Counted from the first letter of the stretch, positions 35,399-46,456 are shown. The stretch: 64,000 nucleotides of DNA from Nocardioides agri (GCF_013778305.1 NZ_JACEIC010000004.1:155525-219524), one strand, 5' to 3'. A program made the numbers and translations. The notes: a model not told the origin generated them from the sequence alone.

Positions 35399-36567
35399 GG
35401 GGTCGCGGCCGGGATCTGCTCCCGCTCCCGGGCGGCGAAGACCGTGATCGCGGCCGGCACCATCAGCCCCGCGATGACCAGCAGCGTCTCCAGCGTGCCG
35501 ATGTGGTCGGCCAGCAGGCCGAGCAGCGGCGGACCGGCCAGGAACGCCGTGTAGCCGATCGTCGAGACCGTGCTGACCCGGCGGGCGGCGCGCAGCGGGT
35601 CGTCCGCGGCGGCGCTCATGCCGACCGGGAAGCCGAGCGAGGCGCCGAGACCCCAGGTGACGATGCCGACGCCGACGAGCACGACGTTGCCGCCGAAGAC
35701 GATCAGCAGGATGCCCACGAACGCCGCGGCGGCGCTGCCCCACAGGACCGGCGAGCGGCCGTAGCGGTCGAGGACGACCGGCCCGTAGAGCCGCCCGGCC
35801 ACCATCGAGGACACGAAGACCGTGAAGCCGGCGACGCCGACCCAGTGGCGGACGTCGTACCCGTCGATCAGCGCGAGCGAGAGCCAGTCGTTGGCGGCGC
35901 CCTCGGAGAGCGCGAACGCCATCACCATGACGCCGATGGCCAGGGTCCGCGGCTCGCGCCAGGGCGACCAGGACCCGGCCGGTGGCTTGTCGGGGTGCTC
36001 CTCCTGCGCCGGGAGGTAGGTCGCCGCGGCGCGCCAGGCCGCCACCGCGGCCAGGGCGGCGAAGACCGGCACGTGCAGCATCAGGGGTGCGTGGATCGCG
36101 GCCATCGGGATGCCGACGCCGGCGCCGGCGAACGCACCGAAGCTCCAGCCCGCGTGGAACCGCGGCATGATCGTGCGACCGAGCTGGCGCTCCACCTCGG
36201 CGGCCTCGACGTTCATCGAGACGTCCCAGGTCGCGATGCCGATGCCGTCGACGAAGAGGCCGACGGCGGCGAGCGCGATCAGGTCCGTGACGACCCCGAG
36301 CATGCCGACCGTCAGGCCGACCGCGACGAGGACCGCGCCGAAGCGGGTCACGGTCGCGGCGCTGAAGCGGTCGATGAGCCGGCCGCTGAGCGGCAGGGCG
36401 ATCACCGAGCCGATGGAGATCGCGAGCAGCAGGAGCCCGAGCGCGGCGTTGTCGAGGCCGAGCCCGCTGCGGATGTCGGGCAGTCGGGAGACCATCGTCG
36501 CGAAGCAGAAGCCGTTGAGGGCGAAGCTCGCGGCGACCGCGTTGCGGGTGTGGAGCAGGGACGTCAC
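35395..36567 (-). CDS. MFS transporter
   Basis: This 390-residue protein has twelve hydrophobic segments and an LSGRLIDRFSAATVTRFGA motif-A region. The sequence NGFCFATMVSRLPDIRSGLG at the start and the WDVSMNVEAAEVER loop match the YbjJ-like group of MFS proteins, whose substrates are mostly unknown. The frame continues far upstream through the AfsR-like gene, but GTG at 36567 gives the natural N-terminus. Its end touches the adenosyltransferase gene on the other strand. Confidence 0.88.
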   Translation of the reverse strand: MTSLLHTRNAVAASFALNGFCFATMVSRLPDIRSGLGLDNAALGLLLLAISIGSVIALPLSGRLIDRFSAATVTRFGAVLVAVGLTVGMLGVVTDLIALAAVGLFVDGIGIATWDVSMNVEAAEVERQLGRTIMPRFHAGWSFGAFAGAGVGIPMAAIHAPLMLHVPVFAALAAVAAWRAAATYLPAQEEHPDKPPAGSWSPWREPRTLAIGVMVMAFALSEGAANDWLSLALIDGYDVRHWVGVAGFTVFVSSMVAGRLYGPVVLDRYGRSPVLWGSAAAAFVGILLIVFGGNVVLVGVGIVTWGLGASLGFPVGMSAAADDPLRAARRVSTVSTIGYTAFLAGPPLLGLLADHIGTLETLLVIAGLMVPAAITVFAAREREQIPAATP

Positions 36568-36613
36568 GGCCCTAGGGTTCCCGATCCGCCCGGGCTGCGC
36601 CAAATGCCCATCT

Positions 36614-36641
36614 TGACCGGTCCAGAACCTGGGACGGGTCA
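36614..36641 (-). terminator. inverted repeat after the AfsR-like gene
   Basis: TGACCGGTCC (36614-36623) pairs with GGGACGGGTCA (36631-36641) with one mismatch and a short loop, starting four bases beyond the regulator's stop codon. There is no T-tract. It separates the large regulator from the downstream MFS gene. Confidence 0.4.
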
Positions 36642-36644
36642 GCG

Positions 36645-39600
36645 TCAGAACCCGTGCTCGGCGCGCAGGGTCCGGAGCCACTCCGCGACCAGCGGCACGT
36701 CCCAGGCGCCGGCCAGCGCGAGCGCGTCGTCGGCGTGCCGGGCCGCCAGGTCGCGCTCCCCCGTCGCGGCCGCCGCCAGCGCGAGGTAGCTGTCGACCGG
36801 GCCGAGCGCGAGCGTGGAGCCGGCGCAGGTGCTCAGCCCGGCGAACGGCGCGAGCCGGGCGTAGGCGTCGGCGGCCAGCGCGGGCTCGCCGAGGTAGAGC
36901 GCCAGCTCCGCCGCGTGCGCCCAGGCCAGCAGCGAGATGTCGTTGTCGTGGTCGAGGGGCGCGCCGCGCTCGGCGTACACCGCGCGCGCCCTGCCGGGCT
37001 CGCCGGCGCGCCAGAGGTAGACCGCGATGCTCGCCGCGAAGGGGTACGCCGACTCGTCGAAGGCCTCGAGCACCGGCACCATCTCGCCGGGCCGCCCCTG
37101 CCACAGCCGCACGGCGAGCAGCGCTGCGGCGAGCGTCTCGTCGACGTTGCTGTGCGACATCTGGCGGCCGAGGTGCTGCAGGTGCTCGAGCAGCCGCTCG
37201 CACTCGTCGAACCGTCCGGCCATCGCGCGCCAGGGGATCTCGAGCCCGCCGAGCACCAGCTCGCCGAAGAGGATGCGCTGCTCCTGCGCCGCGGCGCGGG
37301 CGGCGTCGACGGCGGGCCACATCTCGTCGGTGCGGCCGAGCTCGCTGAGCGCCGCCGCCAGCAGGGTCGAGCAGACGACGACCGCCCGGTCGCTGCGGGT
37401 CCGGTGGGCCAGGTCGAGCGCCTCGCGCGCGAGCACCAGCCGCTCGGCGGCGGTCCGGACGTGCCAGAGCGAGACGAACACCGCCTGGCAGGCGTGCATG
37501 AGCAGCCGCGGGTCGTCGAGCCGGCGCGCCATCGCGAGGCCCTCGTCGGTCAGGGCGCGGCGCTCCGCCCAGCCGACGGTGTCGTAGAGCTCGTTGGCCA
37601 GGGCGAGCATCGTGCGGCAGCGCAGCTCGCTGTCCTCGGGCGGCAGCCGGTCCAGGCCGCTGCGGAGCGCATCGACGACCTCCTCGTTGATAGAGCCCGG
37701 GGCGCCGGACCGCCAGAGCACGCCCTCGGTGGTCGACATCGCCGCCCGGGCCACCGCCTCGGGGTCGTCGAGCCGCTTGCCGATCTCGATCGCCTGCTCG
37801 ACGGTCGCGACCAGGTCGGGCAGCTGGGCGGCCCACCGGTAGGCCTCCATGAGCGCCATCAGCACGTCGTACCGGTCCCGCAGGGTCGCCTGGGCGTCGG
37901 TCTCCAGCGACACCAGCGCACCCTCGAGCAGCTCGGCGGCCTCGTCGTACGCGTAGAAGCGCCGAGCCAGCGTCGCCGCCTCCACCGCGGAGCGCCACGC
38001 GCGGTCGCCGTACGACGGGCCGGCCTCGCGCCAGTGCCGGGCCACCTCGGTCTCGCGCCCGGGCTGGCCGGTGAGCGCCTCGGCGACCCGCGCGTGGGCC
38101 CGGGCCCGGCGGCTGGCGCTCATGCCCGAGCGCAGGGTGTCGCGCACCAGCGCGTGGGCGAAGCGGTAGTGGTCGATGCCGTCCTCGCGCACGAGACCGG
38201 CGGCCTGGGCGGGCTCGACGACGTCGACCAGGTCGTCCTCGACGATGCCGGTGACGGTCGCGAGCGTGGGCGTGTCGAACTGCCGGCCGATCACCGCGGC
38301 GGCGCGCAGCGCCGTCACCGTGCCCTCGGGGAGCCGGAGGAGGCGTCGGTTGAGCACGTCGCTCACCGCGGTGGGCAGCTCGTCGCCCGGGGTGGTCCGG
38401 GCTCCGGCCAGGCGCGCGAGCTCGACGAGGAAGAACGGGTTGCCGTCGGTGCGCGCGCGGAGCGCCTCCGCCTCGGGCGCGTCGAGTCCACGCGACGTCA
38501 CGCCCTCGAAGACGGCGGCCACGTCCCCCGCCGGAAGGCCCTCGAGGTGGAGGCGCAGCGCATGCATCCGGGCCAGCGCCTCGGCGGCCGCCGCCAGCTC
38601 GCCGGCCGGCTCGGGGTGGGCCCGCCAGGTGACGAGCACCATCAGCGGCGCCTGGTCGGTGGTCTCGACGAGCAGGCGCAGCACGCGCAGCGTCGAGCTG
38701 TCGGCCCAGTGGAGGTCGTCGAGCACCACGAGCGTCGGCTGCTCCACCGCCGCCGCGCGCACCGTGCGGGCGATCCGCTCCCAGGCGCGGAACTGGCCGC
38801 CCTCGCCCTCGTCCGAGGGCCCGTCGTCGAGCAGGTCCGCGCCGAGGCCGTCGAGCACGCTCTTCCACGGCCAGAGCGGCGGGGCACCGTCGTCCTGCGA
38901 GCACCGCCCGACCAGCACCCGCGTCCCACCGCGGCGGGCGCGCACCACGAGCTCCGCGGCCAGCCGCGACTTCCCGATGCCGGGCTCGCCGGTGAGCACG
39001 GCGTACGCCGGGACGCCGGTCGCCGCCCGGTCGAGCAGCCCGGTCAGCGCGGCCAGGTCGGCGTCGCGGCCCGCCATCGGCCAGGGCGCGACCTGCTCCT
39101 CGGGCTCGGGCGCGGCGGGGGCAGGGGCGGGTGTCGGAGCCGCGACGGCCGCCCGCTCGGGTGGGACCCAGTCCAGGCCCGGGTCCTGGCGCAGCACCGC
39201 GGTCTGGAGCTCGCGCAGCTCGGCCGTCGGCTCCAGGCCGAGCTCGTCGGCGAGCACCTCGCGCACCTGGCGCAGCACGTCCAGCGCGTCGGCCTGCCGC
39301 CCGGTCCGGACCAGCGCCAGCGCGCGCAGTCCCCAGAGCCGCTCCCGCAGCGGGTGCGCGGCGGTGAGCGCCTCGAGCTCGGCCACCACGGTCGCGTGCT
39401 GGCCCAGCGCCAGCCCGACCGCGGCCCGGTCCTCCTGGGCGACCAGCCGCAGCTCCTCCAGCCGGGCCCGCTCGGCCACCGCGGCGTCGGCGTCGCCGAG
39501 CTCGGCGTACGGCGTCCCGCGCCACAGCGCCAGCGCCTCGTCGAGGGAGCCCGCCGTCTCCTCGAGCTGCGCGGCCGTCGCGTCGCCGCCCGCGAGCAGC

Positions 39601-39947
39601 CGGTGCGCGTCCTCGACGGCGCGCTCGAAGCGCGCCACGTCCAGGGAGTCGGCGGCGGTCCGCAGCGCGTAGCCCGGCGCCACGGTCACCAGCACGGTCG
39701 CCGGCGCGCGGCGCGGGCGGTCGGGCTCGAGCACCCGGCGCAGCTGCGAGACGTAGCCCTGGAGCGTGGCCCCGACCGCGCCGGGCGGTGCGTCCCCCCA
39801 GAGCAGGTCGACGATCGCGTCGACCGAGACGGCGCGCCCGCGCGAGAGCGCGAGCGCCGCCACGAGCGAGCGCTGCTTGGGGGTGCCGAGGTCGACCGGC
39901 GCGCCGTCCAGCGCGACCGCGACCGGGCCGAGGACCGACACCTCCAC
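36645..39947 (-). CDS. AfsR/SARP-type ATPase transcriptional regulator
   Basis: This protein of 1100 residues begins with an OmpR-like DNA-binding domain (LGTPKQRSLVAALALSRGRA, then LQGYVSQLRRVLEP), followed by the bacterial activator domain to about residue 255, a P-loop ATPase (LTGEPGIGKSRLAAEL, then LVVLDDLHWADSS) and a long TPR-like C-terminal half. The order is that of AfsR-type activators. GTG at 39947 is used since the DNA-binding domain begins there; TACGCT lies seven bases upstream. A perfect 22-bp palindrome overlaps the promoter. Its likely target is the divergent FAD-linked oxidase. Confidence 0.9.
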   Translation of the reverse strand: MEVSVLGPVAVALDGAPVDLGTPKQRSLVAALALSRGRAVSVDAIVDLLWGDAPPGAVGATLQGYVSQLRRVLEPDRPRRAPATVLVTVAPGYALRTAADSLDVARFERAVEDAHRLLAGGDATAAQLEETAGSLDEALALWRGTPYAELGDADAAVAERARLEELRLVAQEDRAAVGLALGQHATVVAELEALTAAHPLRERLWGLRALALVRTGRQADALDVLRQVREVLADELGLEPTAELRELQTAVLRQDPGLDWVPPERAAVAAPTPAPAPAAPEPEEQVAPWPMAGRDADLAALTGLLDRAATGVPAYAVLTGEPGIGKSRLAAELVVRARRGGTRVLVGRCSQDDGAPPLWPWKSVLDGLGADLLDDGPSDEGEGGQFRAWERIARTVRAAAVEQPTLVVLDDLHWADSSTLRVLRLLVETTDQAPLMVLVTWRAHPEPAGELAAAAEALARMHALRLHLEGLPAGDVAAVFEGVTSRGLDAPEAEALRARTDGNPFFLVELARLAGARTTPGDELPTAVSDVLNRRLLRLPEGTVTALRAAAVIGRQFDTPTLATVTGIVEDDLVDVVEPAQAAGLVREDGIDHYRFAHALVRDTLRSGMSASRRARAHARVAEALTGQPGRETEVARHWREAGPSYGDRAWRSAVEAATLARRFYAYDEAAELLEGALVSLETDAQATLRDRYDVLMALMEAYRWAAQLPDLVATVEQAIEIGKRLDDPEAVARAAMSTTEGVLWRSGAPGSINEEVVDALRSGLDRLPPEDSELRCRTMLALANELYDTVGWAERRALTDEGLAMARRLDDPRLLMHACQAVFVSLWHVRTAAERLVLAREALDLAHRTRSDRAVVVCSTLLAAALSELGRTDEMWPAVDAARAAAQEQRILFGELVLGGLEIPWRAMAGRFDECERLLEHLQHLGRQMSHSNVDETLAAALLAVRLWQGRPGEMVPVLEAFDESAYPFAASIAVYLWRAGEPGRARAVYAERGAPLDHDNDISLLAWAHAAELALYLGEPALAADAYARLAPFAGLSTCAGSTLALGPVDSYLALAAAATGERDLAARHADDALALAGAWDVPLVAEWLRTLRAEHGF

Positions 39948-39962
39948 GACCGGCAGCGTAGC

Positions 39963-39984
39963 GACTGGGAGCGCGCTCCCAGTC
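39963..39984. promoter_or_regulatory. perfect 22-bp palindrome in a divergent promoter
   Basis: Each arm is GACTGGGAGCG. The palindrome lies between the AfsR-like gene (start 39947, -10 at 39955-39960) and the oxidase gene (40055), within the spacer of the regulator's promoter. The inner TGGGAGC/GCTCCCA arms resemble LacI-family (CebR-like) sites but with a centre two bases longer. A dimeric repressor is likely; SARP proteins themselves usually bind direct repeats. Confidence 0.6.
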
Positions 39985-40054
39985 GACCCGAAGCCATCTC
40001 CAAGTCCCGGGGTCCATCGTCTGACCACCGATCACCGACGAAGGAGTCACCCCC

Positions 40055-41488
40055 ATGACCATCGAGCTCGACGCCACCAGCGTCTCCGGCACCGATCTCC
40101 CCGCGGCCGACGCCCTGCGCGGCCTGCTCGGCGGCCGCGTCCACCTCCCCGGCGACCCCGGCTACGACGCGGCCCGGACGCCCTGGAACTTCGCGGTCGA
40201 CCAGCGGCCCGCCGCTGTTGCCCTCCCCCGCACCGCCGCCGAGGTCGGCGCGGTCGTCCGGGTCGCGACCGAGGCCGGCCTCCGGGTCGCCCCGCAGAGC
40301 ACCGGTCACAACGCCGGGCCGCTGGCGGCCCAGGGCCTCGACGACGTCGTCGTGGTCCGCATGTCCGAGATGGGCACCGCGATCGCCGACCCGACCCGTG
40401 GCATCGTCCGGGTCGAGGGCGGCGCGATCTGGGAGCCCGCCGTCGACGCCGCCGCGGCCCACGGCCAGGCCGTGCTGCACGGCTCCTCCCCCGACGTCGG
40501 CATCGCCGGCTACTCGCTCGGCGGCGGGATCGGCTGGTACGCCCGCAAGCTCGGCCTCGCCGCCAACAGCCTCACCGCGGTCGAGGTCGTCGTCGCCGAC
40601 GGCAGCCTCGTGCGGGCCGACGCCACCACCAACGCCGAGCTCTTCTGGGCGCTGCGCGGCGGCGGCGGCAACTTCGGTGTCGTCACCGCGCTCGAGTTCA
40701 AGATGTACGACATCCAGACGGCGTACGCAGGCTTCCTGATGTGGGACCTCGCCGACATCGAGCCGGTGCTGCGCGAGTGGGCCACGTGGGCGCCGCAGGC
40801 GCCGGACGAGGTGACCACCTCGTTCCGGGCGATGCGGCTGCCGGAGATGCCGGACCTGCCCGACTTCCTGAGCGGCCGGCAGCTGGTCGTCATCGACGGG
40901 GCCGTCCTCGGCTCCGACGAGCGCGGCGAGGAGCTGCTCGCCGGCCTCCGCGCGCTGCGGCCGACGATGGACACGTTCGAGCGGGTCCCCGCCAAGTCCC
41001 TGGTGCGGCTGCACATGGACCCGGAGGGCGGCGCGCCGTTCGCCTCGGACTCGATCATGCTCGGCTCGTTCCCGGACGCCGCGGTCGACGCGTTCATCGC
41101 CGAGGCCGGCCCGGACGCGACCACGTCCCTGATGATGGCCGAGCTCCGCCAGCTCGGTGGGGCGCTCGGCCGGGCCCACGAGGGCGGCGGCGTGCTCAAC
41201 CGGCTCGACGCGCAGTTCCTGACCTTCGGCGGCGGCCTGGCCCTCGGCCCGGAGATGGGCGCCCAGGCACACGCCGACGCGGTCCGGCTCAGCCAGGCGC
41301 TGGCGCCGTTCGACAACGGCCGGCAGTACTCCAACTTCGCCGAGAACCCGGTCGACACCCGGTCGATCTACTCCGCCGACACCTGGAGGCAGCTCACCGG
41401 CATCCGCAGCGCGGTCGACCCGCACGGGGTGTTCGCGGCCAACCACCGCATCCCGCGCCTCTTCGAGGACGGTCGGCCCACCGCGTAA
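40055..41488 (+). CDS. BBE-like FAD-linked oxidoreductase
   Basis: The 477-residue protein has the FAD-binding PCMH fold (RPAAVALPRTAAEVGAVVR, then PQSTGHNAGPL with the flavinylation His) and the SLGGGIGWYARKLGL segment, ending with the short BBE motif AVDPHGVFAANHRI. The second covalent attachment site of berberine-bridge enzymes, normally a Cys before the PTVG loop, is Ser here (HGSSPDVGIAG), so the flavin is probably held through one bond. Family members oxidise sugars or secondary metabolites. GGAG precedes the ATG. The divergent AfsR-like gene is the apparent regulator. Confidence 0.92.
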   Translation: MTIELDATSVSGTDLPAADALRGLLGGRVHLPGDPGYDAARTPWNFAVDQRPAAVALPRTAAEVGAVVRVATEAGLRVAPQSTGHNAGPLAAQGLDDVVVVRMSEMGTAIADPTRGIVRVEGGAIWEPAVDAAAAHGQAVLHGSSPDVGIAGYSLGGGIGWYARKLGLAANSLTAVEVVVADGSLVRADATTNAELFWALRGGGGNFGVVTALEFKMYDIQTAYAGFLMWDLADIEPVLREWATWAPQAPDEVTTSFRAMRLPEMPDLPDFLSGRQLVVIDGAVLGSDERGEELLAGLRALRPTMDTFERVPAKSLVRLHMDPEGGAPFASDSIMLGSFPDAAVDAFIAEAGPDATTSLMMAELRQLGGALGRAHEGGGVLNRLDAQFLTFGGGLALGPEMGAQAHADAVRLSQALAPFDNGRQYSNFAENPVDTRSIYSADTWRQLTGIRSAVDPHGVFAANHRIPRLFEDGRPTA

Positions 41489-41504
41489 GGCCGACTCGGC
41501 ATTT

Positions 41505-41954
41505 CTAGCGGGCCGGGCGGGTCCAGTCGGTGCCGGGTGGCCCGGCCTCGAGCCAGGACTGGAAGCCCACGAGGGACGAGGCCGACATCGCGAGCTCGAC
41601 CGGGCCGTCGGGCGTGGCGCACCGGACGACCACGTGGTCGGGGTAGAGCGAGAGCTCCTCGGGCCCCTCGGGGCTCCGGGTGTCGACGTAGGTGAGGGTC
41701 GCGCGCTCGAGCACCTGCTTGGGGCCGGGCCACAGCGAGAAGTAGCGGAACCACTCCAGGGTCTCCCCGGAGTAGCGACCGAGCCCCAGCAGCCAGCCGC
41801 GCCCGGCATGCACATGACGGACGCGGAAGCTGAGCTCGAAGGTGCCGCCGTGGCGGGAGAGCAGCCGCCGGCGGACGATGAGGCCGGCACCGAAGAGCAG
41901 GACGAGGACGAGCAGCACACCAGCGGCGTCGAGCAGCCACTGCCACGCCGGCAT
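41505..41954 (-). CDS. DUF2550 membrane-anchored protein
   Basis: The 149-residue protein has one N-terminal transmembrane helix (about residues 5-27) with a basic RRRLLSRHGG stop-transfer, then a soluble beta-rich domain with RYSGETLEWFRYFSLWPGP. This is the DUF2550 family, restricted to actinobacteria and usually located behind atpC, as here. A strong hairpin at 41993-42024 separates it from the atp operon. Role unknown. Confidence 0.9.
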   Translation of the reverse strand: MPAWQWLLDAAGVLLVLVLLFGAGLIVRRRLLSRHGGTFELSFRVRHVHAGRGWLLGLGRYSGETLEWFRYFSLWPGPKQVLERATLTYVDTRSPEGPEELSLYPDHVVVRCATPDGPVELAMSASSLVGFQSWLEAGPPGTDWTRPAR

Positions 41955-41992
41955 CCATCCTCCCTCCGCCTACGGCCCCCCAAATGCGCGTC

Positions 41993-42024
41993 GGGGTGGG
42001 TGCCACCCTAGCGGCACCCACCCC
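41993..42024 (-). terminator. hairpin ending the atp operon
   Basis: GGGGTGGGTGCC (41993-42004) pairs perfectly with GGCACCCACCCC (42013-42024) across an 8-base loop. It lies 28 bases past the atpC stop in the direction of transcription. No U-run follows. Confidence 0.7.
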
Positions 42025-42051
42025 GGCGGCGTACGTCGGGCTACCCGTCGG

Positions 42052-42449
42052 TCAGGAGGACTTCTCGACCGCCCGGATCCGAGCCTCGGCACGGCGCAGA
42101 CGGCGCTCGGCGTCGTCGTTCGCGCCCATCAGGCCGCGGGCCTCCTCGAGCTCGGAGCGCGCCTTGTCGACGTCGATCTCCTCGGGGAGCTGGGCGTGGT
42201 CGGACAGGATCGAGACCCGGTCGTTGGCGACGGAGATGAACCCGCCGTCGACGACCGCGACGACGACACCGGCGTCCGGGGTCGAGATCTCGACGACCGC
42301 GTCGGTCAGCAGCGACAGCAGCGGCGCGTGGCCCCGCAGGACGCCGACATCACCCTCGATGGTGCGGGCGATGACCATATCCGCCTGGCCGGACCACACG
42401 GTGCGGTCCGGCGCGACGAGCTCGACGTGGAGCAGGCCGTCGGCAGCCA

Positions 42450-42450
<1 letters not shown>
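42052..42450 (-). CDS. atpC: F1 ATP synthase epsilon subunit
   Basis: This 132-residue subunit links rotor to catalytic head and damps ATP hydrolysis. The beta-sandwich half reads LHVELVAPDRTVWSGQADMV, with GDVGVLRGHAPLLSLL and then AVVDGGFISVANDRVSIL; the C-terminal helices have EEARGLMGANDDAERRL. The ATG overlaps the atpD stop by one base (TGATG), so it is translationally coupled. Last gene of the operon before a hairpin. Confidence 0.96.
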
Positions 42451-43904
<1,454 letters not shown>

Positions 43905-43909
43905 GTCTT

Positions 43910-44818
43910 TCACTCACTCCCGGCTTGGGCGTCGGCGAGCGCGTTGACGCCTCCGACGATCTCGCTGATTTCCTGGGTAATGCCGGCCTGGCGGGCCTGG
44001 TTGGCGATTCGCGTGTACTTCTTGATGAGCTCTTGCGCGTTGTCGGTCGCCGACTTCATCGCCTTCTGGCGCGCGGCCAGCTCGGACGCGGCCGACTGGA
44101 GCAGCGCGAAGAAGATGCGGCTCTCGACGTACCGCGGCAGCAGCGCGTCGAGCACCGCCTCGGCGGAGGGCTCGAACTCGTAGAGCGGCAGCACCTCGGT
44201 CGACTCGGGCCGCTCCTCGCCCTCGACGACCTCGAGCGGCAGCAGCCGCACCGCGGTGGGCTCCTGCGTCAGCATCGAGCGGAACCGGGTGAACACGACG
44301 TGCACCTCGTCCACGCCCTGCTCGTCCTCGTCGAGGAACGCCTCGATCAGCGCGGCGCCGATCTCCGAGGCCGCCTGGTGCGACGGCTGGTCGGAGAAGC
44401 CGGTCCACGCGTTCTCGATCGCGCGGCCGCGGAACTTGAAGTACGCCTCGCCCTTGCGCCCGGCGATGTAGACGGCGACGTCCTTGCCCTCGCCCCGCAG
44501 CTTCTCGATCAGCCGCTCGGCCTCCTTGAGCACGCTCGAGGAGTAGGCGCCGGCGAGGCCCCGGTCGCTGGTCACGATCAGGATCGCGGCCCGCTTCGGG
44601 TCCTCCGGCTCGGTGGTCAGGGCGTGGTCGACGTTGGAGTACGTCGCGACCGCGGAGATCGCCCGGGTGAGCTCCCGGGCGTACGGCGCAGCGGACTGCG
44701 CCCGCTGCTGCGCCTTGATGATGCGGGACGCAGCAATGAGCTCCATGGCGCGCGTGATCTTCTTCATCGACTCCGTCGACTTGATCCGCGCGCGGTACTC
44801 ACGCAGCGATACGGCCAT
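43910..44818 (-). CDS. atpG: F1 ATP synthase gamma subunit
   Basis: This 302-residue central-stalk subunit starts with SLREYRARIKSTESMKKITR, followed by AMELIAASRI, and ends with ATDNAQELIKKYTRIANQAR and QEISEIVGG, the two long coiled-coil helices of gamma. The acidic loop near residues 165-215 is longer than in enterobacteria, as usual in actinobacteria. It sits between atpA and atpD, as in all standard operons. Confidence 0.97.
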   Translation of the reverse strand: MAVSLREYRARIKSTESMKKITRAMELIAASRIIKAQQRAQSAAPYARELTRAISAVATYSNVDHALTTEPEDPKRAAILIVTSDRGLAGAYSSSVLKEAERLIEKLRGEGKDVAVYIAGRKGEAYFKFRGRAIENAWTGFSDQPSHQAASEIGAALIEAFLDEDEQGVDEVHVVFTRFRSMLTQEPTAVRLLPLEVVEGEERPESTEVLPLYEFEPSAEAVLDALLPRYVESRIFFALLQSAASELAARQKAMKSATDNAQELIKKYTRIANQARQAGITQEISEIVGGVNALADAQAGSE

Positions 44819-44824
44819 CTGGGA

Positions 44825-46456
44825 TCAGCCCCGCTTCTGCTTGACGATCTGCTCCTGCTCCTCGTCCTCCAGCGCCTCGACCGGGGCCTCGTGGCCCACC
44901 TTGATCGAACCGCCCTCGGAGGTCTCGAACTGGTCGAGGAAGGAGTCATAGGCAGACTCGAGCGACTCCTCGTCCTCGAACTTCAGCGTCTCCCGGATGC
45001 CGGCGAGGATGCCCTCGTGCGAGCGCTTGAGGTAGTCGAGGAACTCCTGCTCGAAGCGGAGCACGTCGCCGACGGGGACCTTGTCCAGCCGGCCGGTGGT
45101 GCCCAGCCACAGCGAGACCGTCATGTCCTCGAGGTTGTACGGCGAGTACGCCGGCTGCTTGAGGAGCGCCATCAGGCGCTGGCCGCGGTCGAGCTGCTGG
45201 CGCGAGGCCGCGTCGAGGTCGGAGGCGAACATCGCGAAGGCCTCCATCGCGCGGAACTGCGCGAGGTCGACCTTGAGCGAGCCGGTGACGGCCTTCATGG
45301 CCTTCGTCATCGCGGCACCACCCACGCGGGACACCGAGACGCCGACGTCGATCGCGGGGCGCTGGTTGGCCGCGAACAGGTCCGACTGCAGGAAGATCTG
45401 GCCGTCGGTGATCGAGATGACGTTGGTCGGGATGAACGCCGAGACGTCGTTGGCCTTGGTCTCGATGATCGGCAGGCCGGTCATCGAGCCCGCGCCGAGG
45501 TCGTCGGACAGCTTCGCGCAGCGCTCCAGCAGGCGGGAGTGCAGGTAGAAGACGTCGCCCGGGTAGGCCTCACGGCCCGGCGGGCGGCGCAGCAGCAGCG
45601 ACACGGCGCGGTAGGCCTCGGCCTGCTTGGTCAGGTCGTCGAAGACGATCAGGACGTGCTTGCCGTCGTACATCCAGTGCTGGCCGATGGCCGAGCCGGT
45701 GTACGGCGCGAGGTACTTGAAGCCCGCGCTGTCGGACGCCGGGGACGCCACGATCGTGGTGTACTCCAGCGCGCCGGCCTCCTCGAGGGCGCCACGCACG
45801 GAGGCGATGGTCGAGCCCTTCTGGCCGATCGCCACGTAGATGCAGCGCACCTGCTTCTCCGGGTCACCGGAGTCCCAGTTCTGCTTCTGGTTGATGATCG
45901 TGTCGATCGCGATCGTGGTCTTGCCGGTCGCGCGGTCACCGATGATCAGCTGGCGCTGGCCGCGGCCGATCGGGGTCATCGAGTCGATGGCCTTGATGCC
46001 GGTCGCGAGCGGCTCGTGCACCGACTTGCGCTGGACCACGCTGGGCGCCTGCAGCTCGAGGGCGCGGCGGCCGGTGGTCTCGATCTCGCCGAGGCCGTCG
46101 ATCGGGGTGCCGAGCGGGTCGACCACGCGGCCGAGGTAGCCGTCGCCGACGGGGACCGAGAGGATCTCGCCGGTACGGCGGACCGTCTGGCCCTCCTCGA
46201 TCTTGTCGAAGTCACCGAGGACGACCACGCCGATCTCGCGGGTGTCCAGGTTGAGAGCGATGCCCAGCGTGCCGTCCTCGAACTCCAGCAGCTCGTTGGC
46301 CATCGCCGAGGGCAGGCCGCTGACGCGCGCGATGCCGTCGCCGGCCTGCGCGACCGTGCCGACCTCCTCCTTGGCGGCGGCGTCGGGCTGGTACTCGGAG
46401 ACGAACCGCTGCAGCGCGTCCCGGATCTCGTCCGGACGGATCGAAAGCTCCGTCAT
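44825..46456 (-). CDS. atpA: F1 ATP synthase alpha subunit
   Basis: The 543-residue subunit has the P loop GDRATGKTTIAIDTII, the QKQNWDSG insert, CIYVAIGQKGSTIA, and PAIDVGVSVSRVGGAA near residue 350. The acidic C-terminus ends in EDEEQEQIVKQKRG, the extra tail known in actinobacterial alpha subunits, where it inhibits ATP hydrolysis in mycobacteria. The open frame runs upstream to 46591, but ATG at 46456 (MTELSIRPDEIRD) is the family start. Confidence 0.98.
   Translation of the reverse strand: MTELSIRPDEIRDALQRFVSEYQPDAAAKEEVGTVAQAGDGIARVSGLPSAMANELLEFEDGTLGIALNLDTREIGVVVLGDFDKIEEGQTVRRTGEILSVPVGDGYLGRVVDPLGTPIDGLGEIETTGRRALELQAPSVVQRKSVHEPLATGIKAIDSMTPIGRGQRQLIIGDRATGKTTIAIDTIINQKQNWDSGDPEKQVRCIYVAIGQKGSTIASVRGALEEAGALEYTTIVASPASDSAGFKYLAPYTGSAIGQHWMYDGKHVLIVFDDLTKQAEAYRAVSLLLRRPPGREAYPGDVFYLHSRLLERCAKLSDDLGAGSMTGLPIIETKANDVSAFIPTNVISITDGQIFLQSDLFAANQRPAIDVGVSVSRVGGAAMTKAMKAVTGSLKVDLAQFRAMEAFAMFASDLDAASRQQLDRGQRLMALLKQPAYSPYNLEDMTVSLWLGTTGRLDKVPVGDVLRFEQEFLDYLKRSHEGILAGIRETLKFEDEESLESAYDSFLDQFETSEGGSIKVGHEAPVEALEDEEQEQIVKQKRG

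Noticed and set aside
36654..40058. A 1134-codon open frame opposite the AfsR-like gene
   Set aside because: Same reason: it mirrors a gene with clear domains and shows the composition of a GC-driven shadow frame.
35395..40092. A 1565-residue fusion of a regulator and an MFS transporter
   Set aside because: Only the last 390 residues match a protein family; the rest is an off-frame reading of the AfsR-like gene.
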